DNA of 63,566 nt, taken from NCBI GenBank assembly GCA_030427245.1, contig JAUHXA010000038.1, forward strand, positions 1 to 63,566. The letters run 5' to 3'. The DNA is from Bacteroidia bacterium (lineage in GTDB: Bacteria; Bacteroidota; Bacteroidia; Chitinophagales; UBA2359). Positions 1 to 9,413 of the stretch are shown here, piece by piece; within the stretch, counting starts at the first letter, position 1; each line of letters opens with the position of its first letter. Position numbers and translations under genes: made by a program. A model generated the notes under the pieces. It ran no database searches. It saw only the letters and a list, made by a program, of their open reading frames with translations, and was not told where the DNA came from.

Positions 1-183
1 ATTAATTTTTGTGCAAAAATAAAAACTATTTGCGGATGTCTCTTCAATTTAGCAGAAATAAGCAAGGAATAGGCATAATTGCTGACGGTGTTCAACTTCA
101 AAATCTACCTTCGATTTCTTCACCTACGGCGAATTACTGCAAATCAACATCTGGGAAACAGCTTGAAAAATGTGGTAAGCACA
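1..183. other. Edge region, no supported gene
   Basis: The first 183 bases hold only short open frames without recognisable features. One frame near 90-175 reads like a short protein C-terminus, but an in-frame stop lies just upstream. A CAAAAATA at 14-21 is a TAnnTTTG-type -7 box on the minus strand and could serve a gene lying before the window. Nothing firmer can be said. Confidence 0.3.
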
Positions 184-221
184 AAAAAACAGCTTTGCCC
201 TAATGAACAAAGCTGTTTTTT
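184..221. terminator. Bidirectional rho-independent terminator
   Basis: A perfect 14-bp stem (184-197 with 208-221) with a 10-nt loop. The arms begin and end in A6/T6, so a U tract follows the stem on both strands. On the minus strand it lies 35 bp after the RDD gene stop codon and would end that transcript. On the plus strand it would end whatever is transcribed from the window edge. Confidence 0.8.
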
Positions 222-255
222 ATTTATAAAATTTAAGTATCTGACAATATTCCTT

Positions 256-1029
256 TTATTCTTCGGCATCCAACACAATCGTGTCTGTCACCAAATCATG
301 CAACGTTTGGCGTTTTTTGGTAAACAATGCAATGAATGCGCCAAAGCCCAATAAGACTCTCGCAAAAAAGCGTACCGTTGCCCCCATAAAGGTCATTCGT
401 CTGCCATCACTGTGTTCGATTTTCAAGCCCATGATTCGCTTACCAAAGGATGCTTGATGCTTGGAACTTTCGGTAAGCGCAAAATATAGCCACATCAACC
501 ACATAGCCACAGGACCTGCTCTAAAAAGCATTGCCATCATTACAGAAAGGATCAACCAATCTATCCAAAATGCAATAACCCTTTTACCCACATGAGCATA
601 TTTTTTGCGCTTGATTTGCCGAACCTTCGTAGGAGCGCCTTGTTTTTCAGTCTGTTGTTCGGGTGCACGATTGGCAGCTTGCGCTCCCTCGCTCCCTCTC
701 CATCTTTTTCGCACACGCTCCCTCGCACTTGCCGCTTGACTTCCTCCATTTTGCTGAGGAGCCTTCTTGCGTTTTTCTCTGTATGCCCAGTAAAAACTGT
801 GAATATCCCTTTCCAGATACGTCTCCAATATTTCTTCTTTGGCAATATCTACGGACTCTTTACTTTCGTCAAGATAAGAAAGCTGCCAATCTCCATTGAA
901 AAGATCTTGATTAATGCGTTTTGCAGCATAGAGAATTTCTTCAAAAGTATTGACCGTATAAGTAACTATGTGGGCTTCTTCCCCTTTTTCGTAATCTATC
1001 AGTACAATAGGTTCCAATATTTCGCTCAT
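256..1029 (-). CDS. RDD family membrane protein
   Basis: A 257-residue protein whose C-terminal third (about residues 145-250) is an RDD domain. It shows the pattern KRVIAFWIDWLIL, then a second hydrophobic segment, then FGKRIMGLKI, as in RDD proteins. The N-terminal half is soluble and charged, with an Ala/Arg/Gln-rich low-complexity linker at about residues 95-135. RDD proteins are small membrane proteins; some are linked to ion homeostasis, but no function can be assigned here. I start it at the ATG at 1029 rather than an upstream in-frame ATG that would add 24 residues of poor quality. It is the last gene of a minus-strand run and is followed by the hairpin at 184-221. Confidence 0.75.
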   Translation of the reverse strand: MSEILEPIVLIDYEKGEEAHIVTYTVNTFEEILYAAKRINQDLFNGDWQLSYLDESKESVDIAKEEILETYLERDIHSFYWAYREKRKKAPQQNGGSQAASARERVRKRWRGSEGAQAANRAPEQQTEKQGAPTKVRQIKRKKYAHVGKRVIAFWIDWLILSVMMAMLFRAGPVAMWLMWLYFALTESSKHQASFGKRIMGLKIEHSDGRRMTFMGATVRFFARVLLGFGAFIALFTKKRQTLHDLVTDTIVLDAEE

Positions 1030-1174
1030 ATTGCGTTTCTTGTTGAAGGTTGATGGTGTTTGTGTTAAGAAAAAATCAAAAAGCAGCTTATAAAAACACA
1101 AGCTCTCTTAAATAACTAAAAAAAATTAAGGCTAAAAAGTTTCATTAAACTCAAAATTAGCATTTTTTAAGGTT

Positions 1175-2392
1175 TTACGAGTCCTTCAATAACTCTGTTT
1201 TCACCACAATTTCGCCATGTAGTGTGCGATGAACAGGACATCTATCTGCAATTTCGAGTAGTCGCTGTTTTTGTTCTTCGTTCAAATCTCCTTCCATTTC
1301 GATACATCGTTCGATATAATCAATCTTGCCTTTGGCATCTTCTATATGCCCTAAATCCTTGGCGTGAACTTTTTGGTGTCGCAAATGTACTGTCACTTCT
1401 TTCAAATCCCATTTTTTACGGCGAGCATACATCTGCAAAGTCATGCTTGTACAAGCTCCCAATCCCGACACCAATAAATCATAAGGTGTTGGGCCAAAAT
1501 CGTTGCCGCCTACTTCAATGGGTTCATCGGCAATGAAACGATGATTTCCAGTCACCACTTCGGTCACGAATCCTACATTCCCCGTCCTCACGACTGCTTG
1601 TTTTTTGGTGGTCAATGGATTTTCTTTGGGGCGAGGTATATATCGTCCTACCCAACAAGCAATCATTTCGCCTGCATAAAAAGAGTCTTCTTTGTCAGAC
1701 ATCAGATGGTCTGCACCGTCTAAGGAAACAAAACTTTTGGGATGCCGAGCCGCTTTGTAAATTTTGGCGGCATTATCTATTGTAACAATCAAATCTTGTG
1801 GCGAATGTAAAACCAACAATGCGGCTTCCAATCCATGAATGACCTCTTCAAAATTTCGGTTTTGGATGTCTTCCAAAAACTGCTTTTTGATGGTAAATGG
1901 GCGACCTCCAATATTTACTTCCGCCACACCTTTTTCTTCGATTTCTTCTTTTTTTGGTGCAATGAGATGCTGTACATGTGCGGGTTCGGATGGAGAACCA
2001 ATCATTACAACTGCCTTTATACTATCTATTTTAGAGTTTGCTAACAAAACGGCTGTTCCTCCAAGAGAATGACCAACTAACAATTCTACTTTACCAAATT
2101 CTTTTGCCATAAAGTCTGCGGCTGCAACCAAGTCTTCTACATTGGACGCAAAATTGGTGTCGGCAAATTCCCCTTCACTTTGCCCCAATCCTGTGAAATC
2201 AAAACGCAGTACACCGATGCCATTTTGGGTCAAGGCTCTGCTGATATTTCTTACTGCCGTCAGATTTTTATTGCAGGTGAAACAGTGTGCAAAGATGGCG
2301 TAGGTGAAAGGATGTTGGTCAGCAGGTAAATCCAACCTACCTGATAATCGTTGTCCTTCGGAGTTGGAAAAGGTTTGTTTTTGGGTTCTCAT
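1175..2392 (-). CDS. Alpha/beta hydrolase fused to OsmC-family protein
   Basis: A 405-residue two-domain fusion. Residues 1-255 are an alpha/beta hydrolase with the nucleophile elbow GHSLGG (Ser109) and a late catalytic His in GADHLM. Residues about 265-400 are an OsmC/Ohr-type domain with the two conserved cysteines in GACTSM and DRCPVH. OsmC/Ohr proteins reduce organic hydroperoxides through such a cysteine pair, and the hydrolase half could release substrates such as ester or lipid peroxides. That link is inference. The fusion is known as an annotated bifunctional protein in bacteria. It lies 91 bp downstream of the GNAT gene on the same strand. Confidence 0.88.
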   Translation of the reverse strand: MRTQKQTFSNSEGQRLSGRLDLPADQHPFTYAIFAHCFTCNKNLTAVRNISRALTQNGIGVLRFDFTGLGQSEGEFADTNFASNVEDLVAAADFMAKEFGKVELLVGHSLGGTAVLLANSKIDSIKAVVMIGSPSEPAHVQHLIAPKKEEIEEKGVAEVNIGGRPFTIKKQFLEDIQNRNFEEVIHGLEAALLVLHSPQDLIVTIDNAAKIYKAARHPKSFVSLDGADHLMSDKEDSFYAGEMIACWVGRYIPRPKENPLTTKKQAVVRTGNVGFVTEVVTGNHRFIADEPIEVGGNDFGPTPYDLLVSGLGACTSMTLQMYARRKKWDLKEVTVHLRHQKVHAKDLGHIEDAKGKIDYIERCIEMEGDLNEEQKQRLLEIADRCPVHRTLHGEIVVKTELLKDS

Positions 2393-2483
2393 TGACTCGT
2401 TCTAATTATTTTAGAAAATTGAAGTAAAAGTAAAGTATTGTTTTTTGGGAAACGGAACTGTCGTTTTGATTACTTAGGGTAAA

Positions 2484-2912
2484 TTAGGCTTTATTTTCAA
2501 GTTTTGCAAAAGCCACCAAATTACCTTCATCACAAGATTCAAAGCCAAGTGATTCGTAAAAACCTCTCGTCTCTGGATTGTCATCAGTTAAAAGCACTTT
2601 TTGTCGAATATGACTGAATTTTGCCAATACAGTCTTCATCAATTTTGTGCCTACTCCTCTCCTTTTATGGCTTTTGAGAACCAGAATGTCTTGTATATAA
2701 GCAATCGTAAAACCGTCCCCAACGACTCTCACCAAACCCACCAATTCTTCCCCTTCCATTGCAGTTAACACATAAAGCGAATTTTTGATGGCATTTTCCA
2801 ATTTTTCGGGGTCATTGGTATAGGCTTTCCATCCTGCGTTGTTGTAGAGCTTCAATAATTGAGATTGGGGAACTTGTTTGGTTTCTTGGTAAGTGATTGG
2901 AGTGGGCATCAT
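2484..2912 (-). CDS. GNAT family N-acetyltransferase
   Basis: A 142-residue single-domain GNAT enzyme. The acetyl-CoA binding motif A is visible as a beta strand (IQDILVL) followed by KSHKRRGVGTKLM at about residues 80-95, matching the family's Q/RxxGxG/A pyrophosphate loop. A C-terminal segment, RGFYESLGFESC, is the usual motif B. The acceptor substrate cannot be told from sequence. It starts 12 bp after the beta-barrel gene and is probably transcribed with it. Confidence 0.85.
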   Translation of the reverse strand: MMPTPITYQETKQVPQSQLLKLYNNAGWKAYTNDPEKLENAIKNSLYVLTAMEGEELVGLVRVVGDGFTIAYIQDILVLKSHKRRGVGTKLMKTVLAKFSHIRQKVLLTDDNPETRGFYESLGFESCDEGNLVAFAKLENKA

Positions 2913-2924
2913 GGGAAGAATTGT

Positions 2925-3698
2925 TTAGAAAAAATACCCAAGTCCAAGTTGAATACTAAGGTTTCTATCTGTATCTTCTCGACTGGGAAAAGTGGTGTTA
3001 TCGTCTTTAGGATAAAGGCTATAGTCATAATGGTTGTTGGTGACATCTGCCAAACATTGACTTACCCGTAAATCTACAATAAACCCTCCTCCTAAATAAT
3101 ACATTGCTCCAAGATTGATTCCAAAATCCAAAGAATTCAGAAAGCCATCTTCCTCAGAACTGCTTGGTAAAATGTTTCTAAAAGAATTATAATCTTGCCA
3201 ATCCAATTTCAAATCGGTCTGCTCACTATCTATAATATTACCAGCACTTGAGGCTTCAACCGTTCTCTTAAAATCTGCTTTTCCTGAAACTAAATATCCA
3301 ATGTTTGGACCGATGTAACCTTTCAAATTGCCCTCTCCAAAAAGGGCTAAAATAGGGAGATTTACGTATGTGTATGTAGAGTTTGCTTCTTGATTGATTT
3401 GGAATTCTACTAGCCCAGTAATAGGATTAATGTCTTCAATACTATATTCTTTCTTTGATACTGTTCCCCTTCTTTCATAGTTCAATTCTATCATCAGGTT
3501 GAACATATCCGAAACGTTGAACTTGTAAAACATGCCACCTTGAAAACCAGCCTTAAACCCTTCCCTTTCTCCTTCTTCTAAGTTGCCATAACTTTCCATT
3601 TTGCTAAGATTCAGACCGCCTTTCGCTCCAAATTGAGCATATACAGTGTTGGCGGAAATCATCAAGATGAAAAATAAGTACAAATTAATTCGATTCAT
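2925..3698 (-). CDS. Outer membrane beta-barrel (PorT-like) protein
   Basis: A 257-residue protein with a signal peptide (about residues 1-21, ending VYAQ) followed by FGAKGGLNLSK, the usual start of Bacteroidota outer-membrane beta-barrel proteins. Alternating hydrophobic strands and a C-terminal aromatic residue (LGLGYFF) agree with insertion into the outer membrane. Such proteins are often annotated porin family or PorT-like. No specific transport role can be claimed. A terminator at 3737-3770 separates it from aconitase, so it likely has its own promoter. Confidence 0.75.
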   Translation of the reverse strand: MNRINLYLFFILMISANTVYAQFGAKGGLNLSKMESYGNLEEGEREGFKAGFQGGMFYKFNVSDMFNLMIELNYERRGTVSKKEYSIEDINPITGLVEFQINQEANSTYTYVNLPILALFGEGNLKGYIGPNIGYLVSGKADFKRTVEASSAGNIIDSEQTDLKLDWQDYNSFRNILPSSSEEDGFLNSLDFGINLGAMYYLGGGFIVDLRVSQCLADVTNNHYDYSLYPKDDNTTFPSREDTDRNLSIQLGLGYFF

Positions 3699-3736
3699 TA
3701 CACAATGTTTTTTCGTTTTGAGATAAATCTATAACG

Positions 3737-3770
3737 AAAAAGAGCTTCCTCCAATTATTGAAGAAAGCTC
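3737..3770 (-). terminator. Rho-independent terminator after aconitase
   Basis: Read on the minus strand, an 11-bp stem (3770-3760 with 3752-3742, two G-U pairs) encloses a 7-nt loop and is followed by five U residues. It lies 46 bp after the aconitase stop codon. Confidence 0.75.
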
Positions 3771-3815
3771 CCTTTTATCTTTTCAAAACATGAAAATCAT
3801 TTTTTATTTCAATTC

Positions 3816-6089
3816 CTACGCCAATCCTCCCTCTTCTCGAATCTTATTCAAAGCAGAACCTGCTTTGAACCAATCGATTTGTACATTATTGTAGGTGTGT
3901 TTCACTTCAAAGCTGTCAATTGTACCATCTTTGTGGTTCAGTACAACTGTTAAGTTTTTGCCTGGAGCGAACTCGGTCAAACCCAAAATATCCACACTAT
4001 CGTCTTGGCGAACTAAGTCGTAGTCAGAAGGATTCACAAAGGTCAAGGCCAACATACCTTGTTTCTTCAAGTTGGTTTCGTGAATACGTGCAAAAGATTT
4101 CACAATCACCGCTCTTGCCCCCAAATGACGAGGCTCCATTGCTGCGTGTTCACGAGAAGAACCTTCTCCCAAGTTTTCTTCACCAAAAATCACTGTGCCT
4201 ACTCCAGCCGCTTTGTAAACCCTTGCAGAATCAGGTACGCCCATAAATTCATCTTTCAAGGTATTGTACACCTTGTTGGTCAATTCATTGAAGTAATTGA
4301 TAGCACCAGTGTATAAGTTGTTGGAAATGTTGTCCAAGTGACCACGGAAACGCAACCAAGGGCCTGCCATTGAAATATGATCAGTGGTACATTTTCCTTT
4401 CGCTTTAATCAACAATTGCAGCCCTTTCAAATCCGTTCCTTCCCAAGCTGCAAAAGGTGTCAATAACTCGATTCTCTTGGAATTTGGATCTACCGTTACT
4501 TCAACATTGCTACCATCTTCGGCAGGTGCCTGATATCCTCTGTCTTCCACATCAAAACCCTGTGTTGGCAATTCGTCGCCGCTTGGAGGATCCAATAAAA
4601 CATCTTCTCCATCCACATTTTTGATGGTATCTGTCAAAGGATTGAATTTCATGCTGCCGCCCAAAACCATGGCCGTCACCAATTCGGGAGACGCTACAAA
4701 GGAGTGCGTCAATGGGTTTCCATCGTTTCGCTTCGCAAAGTTACGATTGAAAGAAGTAATGATGGAGTTCTTTTTGTTGGGGTCTTTGGTGTGTCTTGCC
4801 CACTGTCCAATACAAGGACCACAAGCGTTTGCCAATACGACTCCACCCATTTTTTCGAGTAGATCCAATTGTCCATCTCGTTCTACGGTGAAGCGCACTT
4901 GCTCCGAACCAGGCGTTATGGTAAATTCTGATCTGGCAACCAGTTTTTTGTCTATCGCTTGCTGCGCAATGCTTGCCGCACGATCCAAGTCTTCGTAAGA
5001 GGAATTGGTACAACTCCCAATCAAACCTACTTCCAATTTTTCGGGATAACCATTTTCATCAATTGCTTCCGCCAATTTGGAAATCGGCCAAGCTAAATCA
5101 GGTGTGAAAGGTCCATTTACATGAGGCTCCAATGTAGAAAGGTCAATTTCAATGAGTTGGTCGTAGTATTCTGCTGGATTGGCTTCTACTTCCTCATCTG
5201 TCTGCAAATGCTCCAAAACGGTGTTTGCCAAGTCCGCCAAATCATTTCGATCCGTAGCACGCAAATACCTGTCCATTGCTTCACCATACTCAAAGATAGA
5301 AGTCGTCGCTCCAATCTCTGCGCCCATATTGCAGATAGTACCTTTACCTGTACAAGAAAGCTCTCTTGCACCAGGACCAAAATATTCCACAATCGCGCCA
5401 GTTCCACCTTTCACGGTCAAAATACCTGCGACCTTCAAGATTACATCTTTAGCGGATGTCCAACCATTCAGTTTTCCTGTCAATTTCACTCCAATGAGTT
5501 TGGGCATCAACAGTTCCCACGGCATCCCTGCCATCACATCCACAGCATCAGCACCTCCAACTCCAATCGCAATCATTCCCAAACCACCCGCATTAGGTGT
5601 ATGAGAATCCGTTCCAATCATCATTCCTCCAGGAAAAGCATAGTTCTCCAAAACTACTTGGTGAATGATTCCCGCGCCTGGCTTCCAAAATCCCAAGCCA
5701 TATTTATCAGATACCGAAGCCAAAAAATCATATACTTCTTTGTTCACATCTATTGCAGCGACTAAATCCTCGTCCGCACCGCTTTTGGCTTGAATCAAGT
5801 GATCGCAATGCACTGTTGAAGGAACGGCGACTTTTGGTTTTCCTGCCATCATGAATTGAAGCAAAGCCATTTGGGCTGTTGCATCTTGCATTGCTACACG
5901 ATCAGGTGCAAAGTTCACATAAGCCTTTGCTCTTTTGTATGGTTCTTCTGGAAGGTCTTCCCACAAGTGGGTATAAAGAATTTTTTCGCTCAAGGTCAAT
6001 GGACGATTGAGTTTTTCACGCACTTTGGCGATTTTACCAGGCAATTTATCATATACTGCCTTAATCATATCTAAATCGAATACTGCCAT
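3816..6089 (-). CDS. acn: Aconitate hydratase
   Basis: A 757-residue aconitase that interconverts citrate and isocitrate in the TCA cycle through a [4Fe-4S] cluster. The three cluster cysteines are visible as Cys360 (GSCTNSS) and Cys423/Cys426 (ACGPCIGQW). DSHTPNAGG is the substrate and catalytic histidine region, and the C-terminal swivel domain contains [11 protein letters not shown]. The length and the DLDMIKAVY start resemble the mitochondrial-type aconitase. A TATATTTG -7 box lies 48 bp upstream of the ATG and a strong terminator follows the stop, so it is probably monocistronic. The pathway partner isocitrate dehydrogenase is at 29.2 kb. Confidence 0.96.
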   Translation of the reverse strand: MAVFDLDMIKAVYDKLPGKIAKVREKLNRPLTLSEKILYTHLWEDLPEEPYKRAKAYVNFAPDRVAMQDATAQMALLQFMMAGKPKVAVPSTVHCDHLIQAKSGADEDLVAAIDVNKEVYDFLASVSDKYGLGFWKPGAGIIHQVVLENYAFPGGMMIGTDSHTPNAGGLGMIAIGVGGADAVDVMAGMPWELLMPKLIGVKLTGKLNGWTSAKDVILKVAGILTVKGGTGAIVEYFGPGARELSCTGKGTICNMGAEIGATTSIFEYGEAMDRYLRATDRNDLADLANTVLEHLQTDEEVEANPAEYYDQLIEIDLSTLEPHVNGPFTPDLAWPISKLAEAIDENGYPEKLEVGLIGSCTNSSYEDLDRAASIAQQAIDKKLVARSEFTITPGSEQVRFTVERDGQLDLLEKMGGVVLANACGPCIGQWARHTKDPNKKNSIITSFNRNFAKRNDGNPLTHSFVASPELVTAMVLGGSMKFNPLTDTIKNVDGEDVLLDPPSGDELPTQGFDVEDRGYQAPAEDGSNVEVTVDPNSKRIELLTPFAAWEGTDLKGLQLLIKAKGKCTTDHISMAGPWLRFRGHLDNISNNLYTGAINYFNELTNKVYNTLKDEFMGVPDSARVYKAAGVGTVIFGEENLGEGSSREHAAMEPRHLGARAVIVKSFARIHETNLKKQGMLALTFVNPSDYDLVRQDDSVDILGLTEFAPGKNLTVVLNHKDGTIDSFEVKHTYNNVQIDWFKAGSALNKIREEGGLA

Positions 6090-6136
6090 AATTGTATCGT
6101 TTGAAGGTTGGTTATTGAATTTATTTCTTTCATTGC

Positions 6137-6144
6137 AAATATAA
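6137..6144 (-). promoter_or_regulatory. Bacteroidota -7 box for aconitase
   Basis: Reads TATATTTG on the minus strand, a perfect match to the phylum's TAnnTTTG -7 element, 48 bp upstream of the aconitase ATG. A TTG lies 16 bp further upstream, which is shorter than the usual spacing, so the -33 element is weak. Confidence 0.5.
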
Positions 6145-6201
6145 CCATTTTTTATGCGACAATGAATTGAAAGCTTTAATAGCTTTGATAGAGCGAATTT
6201 A

Positions 6202-6744
6202 TCAATAATAAGGCGAAATCATCAAATATACCAATACGCCTGTAATGGAAACATATAGCCAAAGTGGCATCGTCCATCGAGCGATTTTTCTGTGTGCTTC
6301 AAATTTGCCTGTGAATGCTCTAAGAAAAGTAAATAAAATGATGGGTAGAATAATAGCAGATAAAACAATGTGTGTCAGCAGAATGAAGTAGTAAACGTAT
6401 CTGATAAATCCTTCTCCACCAAATTTTGTCGATTCAGTTAAACTGTGATAAGTGACATAGGAAACTAAAAAAGTAGCAGAAAGCACCAAAGCAGTAACAT
6501 TTGCGGCTTTGTGGGCTTTGATATTCTTGTTTTTGATGAAATACCAACTTAGCAGCAGCAATATGGTAACTGAACCATTTAGAAAAGCATGGAATTTTGG
6601 TAGTATCTTCAAATTGAAGGAGGTACTGATTTCTGGAGGAGAAATATAGAACAAAATCGTCACCAATAGAGGCACTGTAATGGATATGGCGACAATAATT
6701 TTTGCCCATAATTGTTCGTTGGAAAAGAACTTTGATTCATTCAT
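6202..6744 (-). CDS. DUF420 family membrane protein
   Basis: A 180-residue integral membrane protein with about five hydrophobic segments and conserved histidines in [10 protein letters not shown] and [12 protein letters not shown]. It matches the DUF420 family, which in Bacteroidota is usually found beside cytochrome oxidase assembly genes such as SCO. Here it is about 2.7 kb away from that cluster, separated by the plus-strand T9SS gene. I start it at the ATG at 6744; a TTG 21 bases upstream is in frame but overlaps the likely promoter. A role in oxidase assembly is inference from context. Confidence 0.75.
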   Translation of the reverse strand: MNESKFFSNEQLWAKIIVAISITVPLLVTILFYISPPEISTSFNLKILPKFHAFLNGSVTILLLLSWYFIKNKNIKAHKAANVTALVLSATFLVSYVTYHSLTESTKFGGEGFIRYVYYFILLTHIVLSAIILPIILFTFLRAFTGKFEAHRKIARWTMPLWLYVSITGVLVYLMISPYY

Positions 6745-6762
6745 ATCAATTCTATTTTTGCA

Positions 6763-6770
6763 CAAATTTA
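6763..6770 (-). promoter_or_regulatory. Bacteroidota -7 box for the DUF420 gene
   Basis: Reads TAAATTTG on the minus strand, 19 bp upstream of the chosen ATG. It implies a very short 5' leader and supports the ATG start over the upstream TTG, which lies inside the box. Confidence 0.45.
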
Positions 6771-6997
6771 GGCTTTTTTACCAACCTTTTGGTAAAACCT
6801 CGTTTGTCATTTCTTTCCTTCTATTTCTCCTTCAATAACTCAAATTTTGTCAGAAAGAAGGTGAAACTCCTACAAACTTTCCTCCAAAACTCCTTTTTTT
6901 ATAACAAACCCCGTTTATCTTTTTCAACAAATGCGTTATACTCATAGAAACATTCGATTCTGTAAGAAACACTTGTGTTCTCTAAACCATCTAATAC

Positions 6998-9382
6998 ATG
7001 AAACAACACAAACTATTTTACCGATATTTTTTATTCACTATTTGGCTGGGAATGGTCAATTCTTCTTTCTTACAAGCCCAAGAAGTGTATTTTTTTGAGA
7101 ACTTTGAGACGGGAGGGGCAAATTTGTTCTCCTTTCAAGACCGTATGACCCCTCCAGATGGATGGGAAACCCATGTTCTTTCTGGAGATTGGAACAACTA
7201 CTCTAGTGAAAGGTTTTATTTCCATTATATTTTAAATAACATTTACTATCCAGGTTATCCATTTGAAGGAAAATTTGCAATCTACAGTTCCTTAGGAGTT
7301 CCCTTCAATGGGATTCCTGACAGTAGTAGCATAGAGTCTCCTTCATTTGCTTTACCACAAGAAGATGTGCCTATTTTTTTAACATTTGACCATCAATTTA
7401 CATATTACAATGAAAAAGGAAACGGCATTGTTCAGATTTGGAATGGAACAAAATGGAATATCGTATATGAGGTGGGGTTTCAATCGGTAGGCTATAATGA
7501 AGATATCACCTTACGAAAGGTGGCTATTGAACACATAGATATTAGTGATTGGCTTACAGATTTGGATAGTACCAAAATTAGATTAACCTTTTACCATGAA
7601 TCAGGAAAAGATAGAGGTTCCTTATGGCTAATAGACAACTTAAAAGTCTTCACCCCTCCCCCTATAGATATAGGCACAATAACTATACAACATAGTGAAC
7701 TGCCCTATAACTGCTATACCGAAGATGAAACTTTAGAAATAAGCATTCACAACTACGGTTCGCGAGCTATCAACTTTGAAGAATTGCCCTTGAACTTACA
7801 CATTCAAACTACTTTAGAAAACACACAACAAAACTATACCCATACTCTAAATGAAGGTTCATTGGCAATGAATCAGAGCCAAAGTCTTTCAGTTTCAGGC
7901 ATAGACCTCTCGCAAGTAGGAGACTACCATATCCAAGCCTATCCCTACTTAATAGGAGATGAGACGCTAAAAAACGATACTACTCAACTTTATAGAACTA
8001 CTGTTGCCGCCCAACAACTTCCCTTGCCTTTATTGAATTTTGATGATTTTTCTTGGAGTGAAGCTAAGCCATTGGGGTGGTCTGGTGGTGTAAGCCCATG
8101 GTATTTCATGGATGACTTTGGCCACCCAAATGGGCTGAGTTTTTCTGACTATTTAGGGTTCGAATCCCATCCGTTTCTAAAAAGCCCTAAATTCATTGCA
8201 AAAAAATTAATAGAAATTTCTTTTGATTTAGCATTAACGGATATTGGAAATGAACAGGCATTTTGGAACCATCTAGGAGAAGGAAACCATATAGATATTC
8301 GCATTTCTACAGATTGTGGGCAAACTTTTGAAACGATTTACAGCATTACGCCCGATACGCCCATTCTACAAGCAGGGCAAAGAGAACGGTTTCGATTGGA
8401 GGGCTATGGAGAGCAAGAAATAATTTTGGCAGTTTTTGTAGCAGAAGAAAATCCCGTTGATTCTGGTTTGAGCCTATACTTTGATAACATCCAAATCAAA
8501 GAAGTAGAAGCACGAGACATTGGCGTAGAGGTTGCGGAAGGATTTATTGCAGGAAACTATACACCCGATTTAAGCATTCCCGATGATTGGTGGGTTTGTG
8601 GAGACTTCAACTACCCTGTTCAAATCAAATTAATCAATTATGGAGCCTTATTGCAAAATAATTTTGAAGTAGTTGGTACTATCAGCGAAGGATGGAATGA
8701 TGATTTCAGTGTTTTGATTGGTGAACCTTTGTATCCTGGAGAAGAACGAATCATCACTTTAGGAACGACTAACACCTACAATGCGGGGCAATACGATTTA
8801 GAGGCATATATCCGACTGCCCAACGATGACGACCACAGCAATGATACCTTGCGTGCCTTTTTACTGGCACTACCTCCCCAGCCTTCTGCTCAGTTTTTTT
8901 ATGAAAATGAAGGAGAAGGGAAAATACAATTTGCAAAAGCCATCTTTCCGGGCAATCCACAGTATGAATGGGATTTTGGAGATAACAAAGGAAGCAGCAC
9001 TTTTCGTGCCCCTACTTATACTTACGAGGAAAACGGTGCTTATGAGGTGACTTTAACAGTGACAGATGATTGTGGCAGTAATAGTTATACAGAGACTGTT
9101 GTGGTTGATACGGTGGTGGACATAGAAAATATTGACTTAGAACAGGTTCTAAAAATTATCCCGAATCCTTCTAAGGATGGTTTTAAGGTAGGCATTGAAG
9201 GACAAATACTTCCAACTGCTTCTATAAAAATATTTGCTACAAATGGACAATTGGTTTTTCAAGAGGATTATATCCATTTTCAAGAAGCTGAGGTTAAACT
9301 AAACAATTATTTTTCGGGAACTTACTTCCTTCAATTCACCACCCCCATCACAACTACTTCTTTCCAATTCTTCCTGCCATAG
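6998..9382 (+). CDS. Secreted T9SS type A sorting-domain protein with PKD domain
   Basis: A 794-residue secreted protein. It has a signal peptide (about residues 1-28, ending LQAQ) and two MAM/jelly-roll-like segments (about 30-215 and 350-500) that contain a typical FENFETG start and LWLIDNLKVF / LYFDNIQIKE ends. CARDB-like beta domains lie between them. A PKD domain (about 640-710, YEWDFGD and YTYEENGAYEVTLTV) is followed by a C-terminal type A sorting domain starting at IIPNPSKDGF. The sorting domain directs export by T9SS and attachment or release at the cell surface. No catalytic domain is visible. It lies on the opposite strand between two respiratory-gene blocks and may have been inserted there. 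Confidence 0.88.
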   Translation: MKQHKLFYRYFLFTIWLGMVNSSFLQAQEVYFFENFETGGANLFSFQDRMTPPDGWETHVLSGDWNNYSSERFYFHYILNNIYYPGYPFEGKFAIYSSLGVPFNGIPDSSSIESPSFALPQEDVPIFLTFDHQFTYYNEKGNGIVQIWNGTKWNIVYEVGFQSVGYNEDITLRKVAIEHIDISDWLTDLDSTKIRLTFYHESGKDRGSLWLIDNLKVFTPPPIDIGTITIQHSELPYNCYTEDETLEISIHNYGSRAINFEELPLNLHIQTTLENTQQNYTHTLNEGSLAMNQSQSLSVSGIDLSQVGDYHIQAYPYLIGDETLKNDTTQLYRTTVAAQQLPLPLLNFDDFSWSEAKPLGWSGGVSPWYFMDDFGHPNGLSFSDYLGFESHPFLKSPKFIAKKLIEISFDLALTDIGNEQAFWNHLGEGNHIDIRISTDCGQTFETIYSITPDTPILQAGQRERFRLEGYGEQEIILAVFVAEENPVDSGLSLYFDNIQIKEVEARDIGVEVAEGFIAGNYTPDLSIPDDWWVCGDFNYPVQIKLINYGALLQNNFEVVGTISEGWNDDFSVLIGEPLYPGEERIITLGTTNTYNAGQYDLEAYIRLPNDDDHSNDTLRAFLLALPPQPSAQFFYENEGEGKIQFAKAIFPGNPQYEWDFGDNKGSSTFRAPTYTYEENGAYEVTLTVTDDCGSNSYTETVVVDTVVDIENIDLEQVLKIIPNPSKDGFKVGIEGQILPTASIKIFATNGQLVFQEDYIHFQEAEVKLNNYFSGTYFLQFTTPITTTSFQFFLP

Positions 9383-9413
9383 ACACGATCTATAAACCGA
9401 TTTTTTCCTAAAG

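Noticed and set aside
9-203. Open frame of 64 residues at the window start
   Set aside because: It runs through the terminator hairpin at 184-221 and shows no protein features or family resemblance.
5121-5765. 214-codon open frame antisense to aconitase
   Set aside because: It lies fully inside the aconitase gene, and the translation is Ser/His/Ile-rich with no domain; it is a mirror of codon use.
6998-9382. T9SS gene as a mobile-element insertion
   Set aside because: No transposase, terminal repeats or direct repeats are visible around it; base composition looks like its neighbours.
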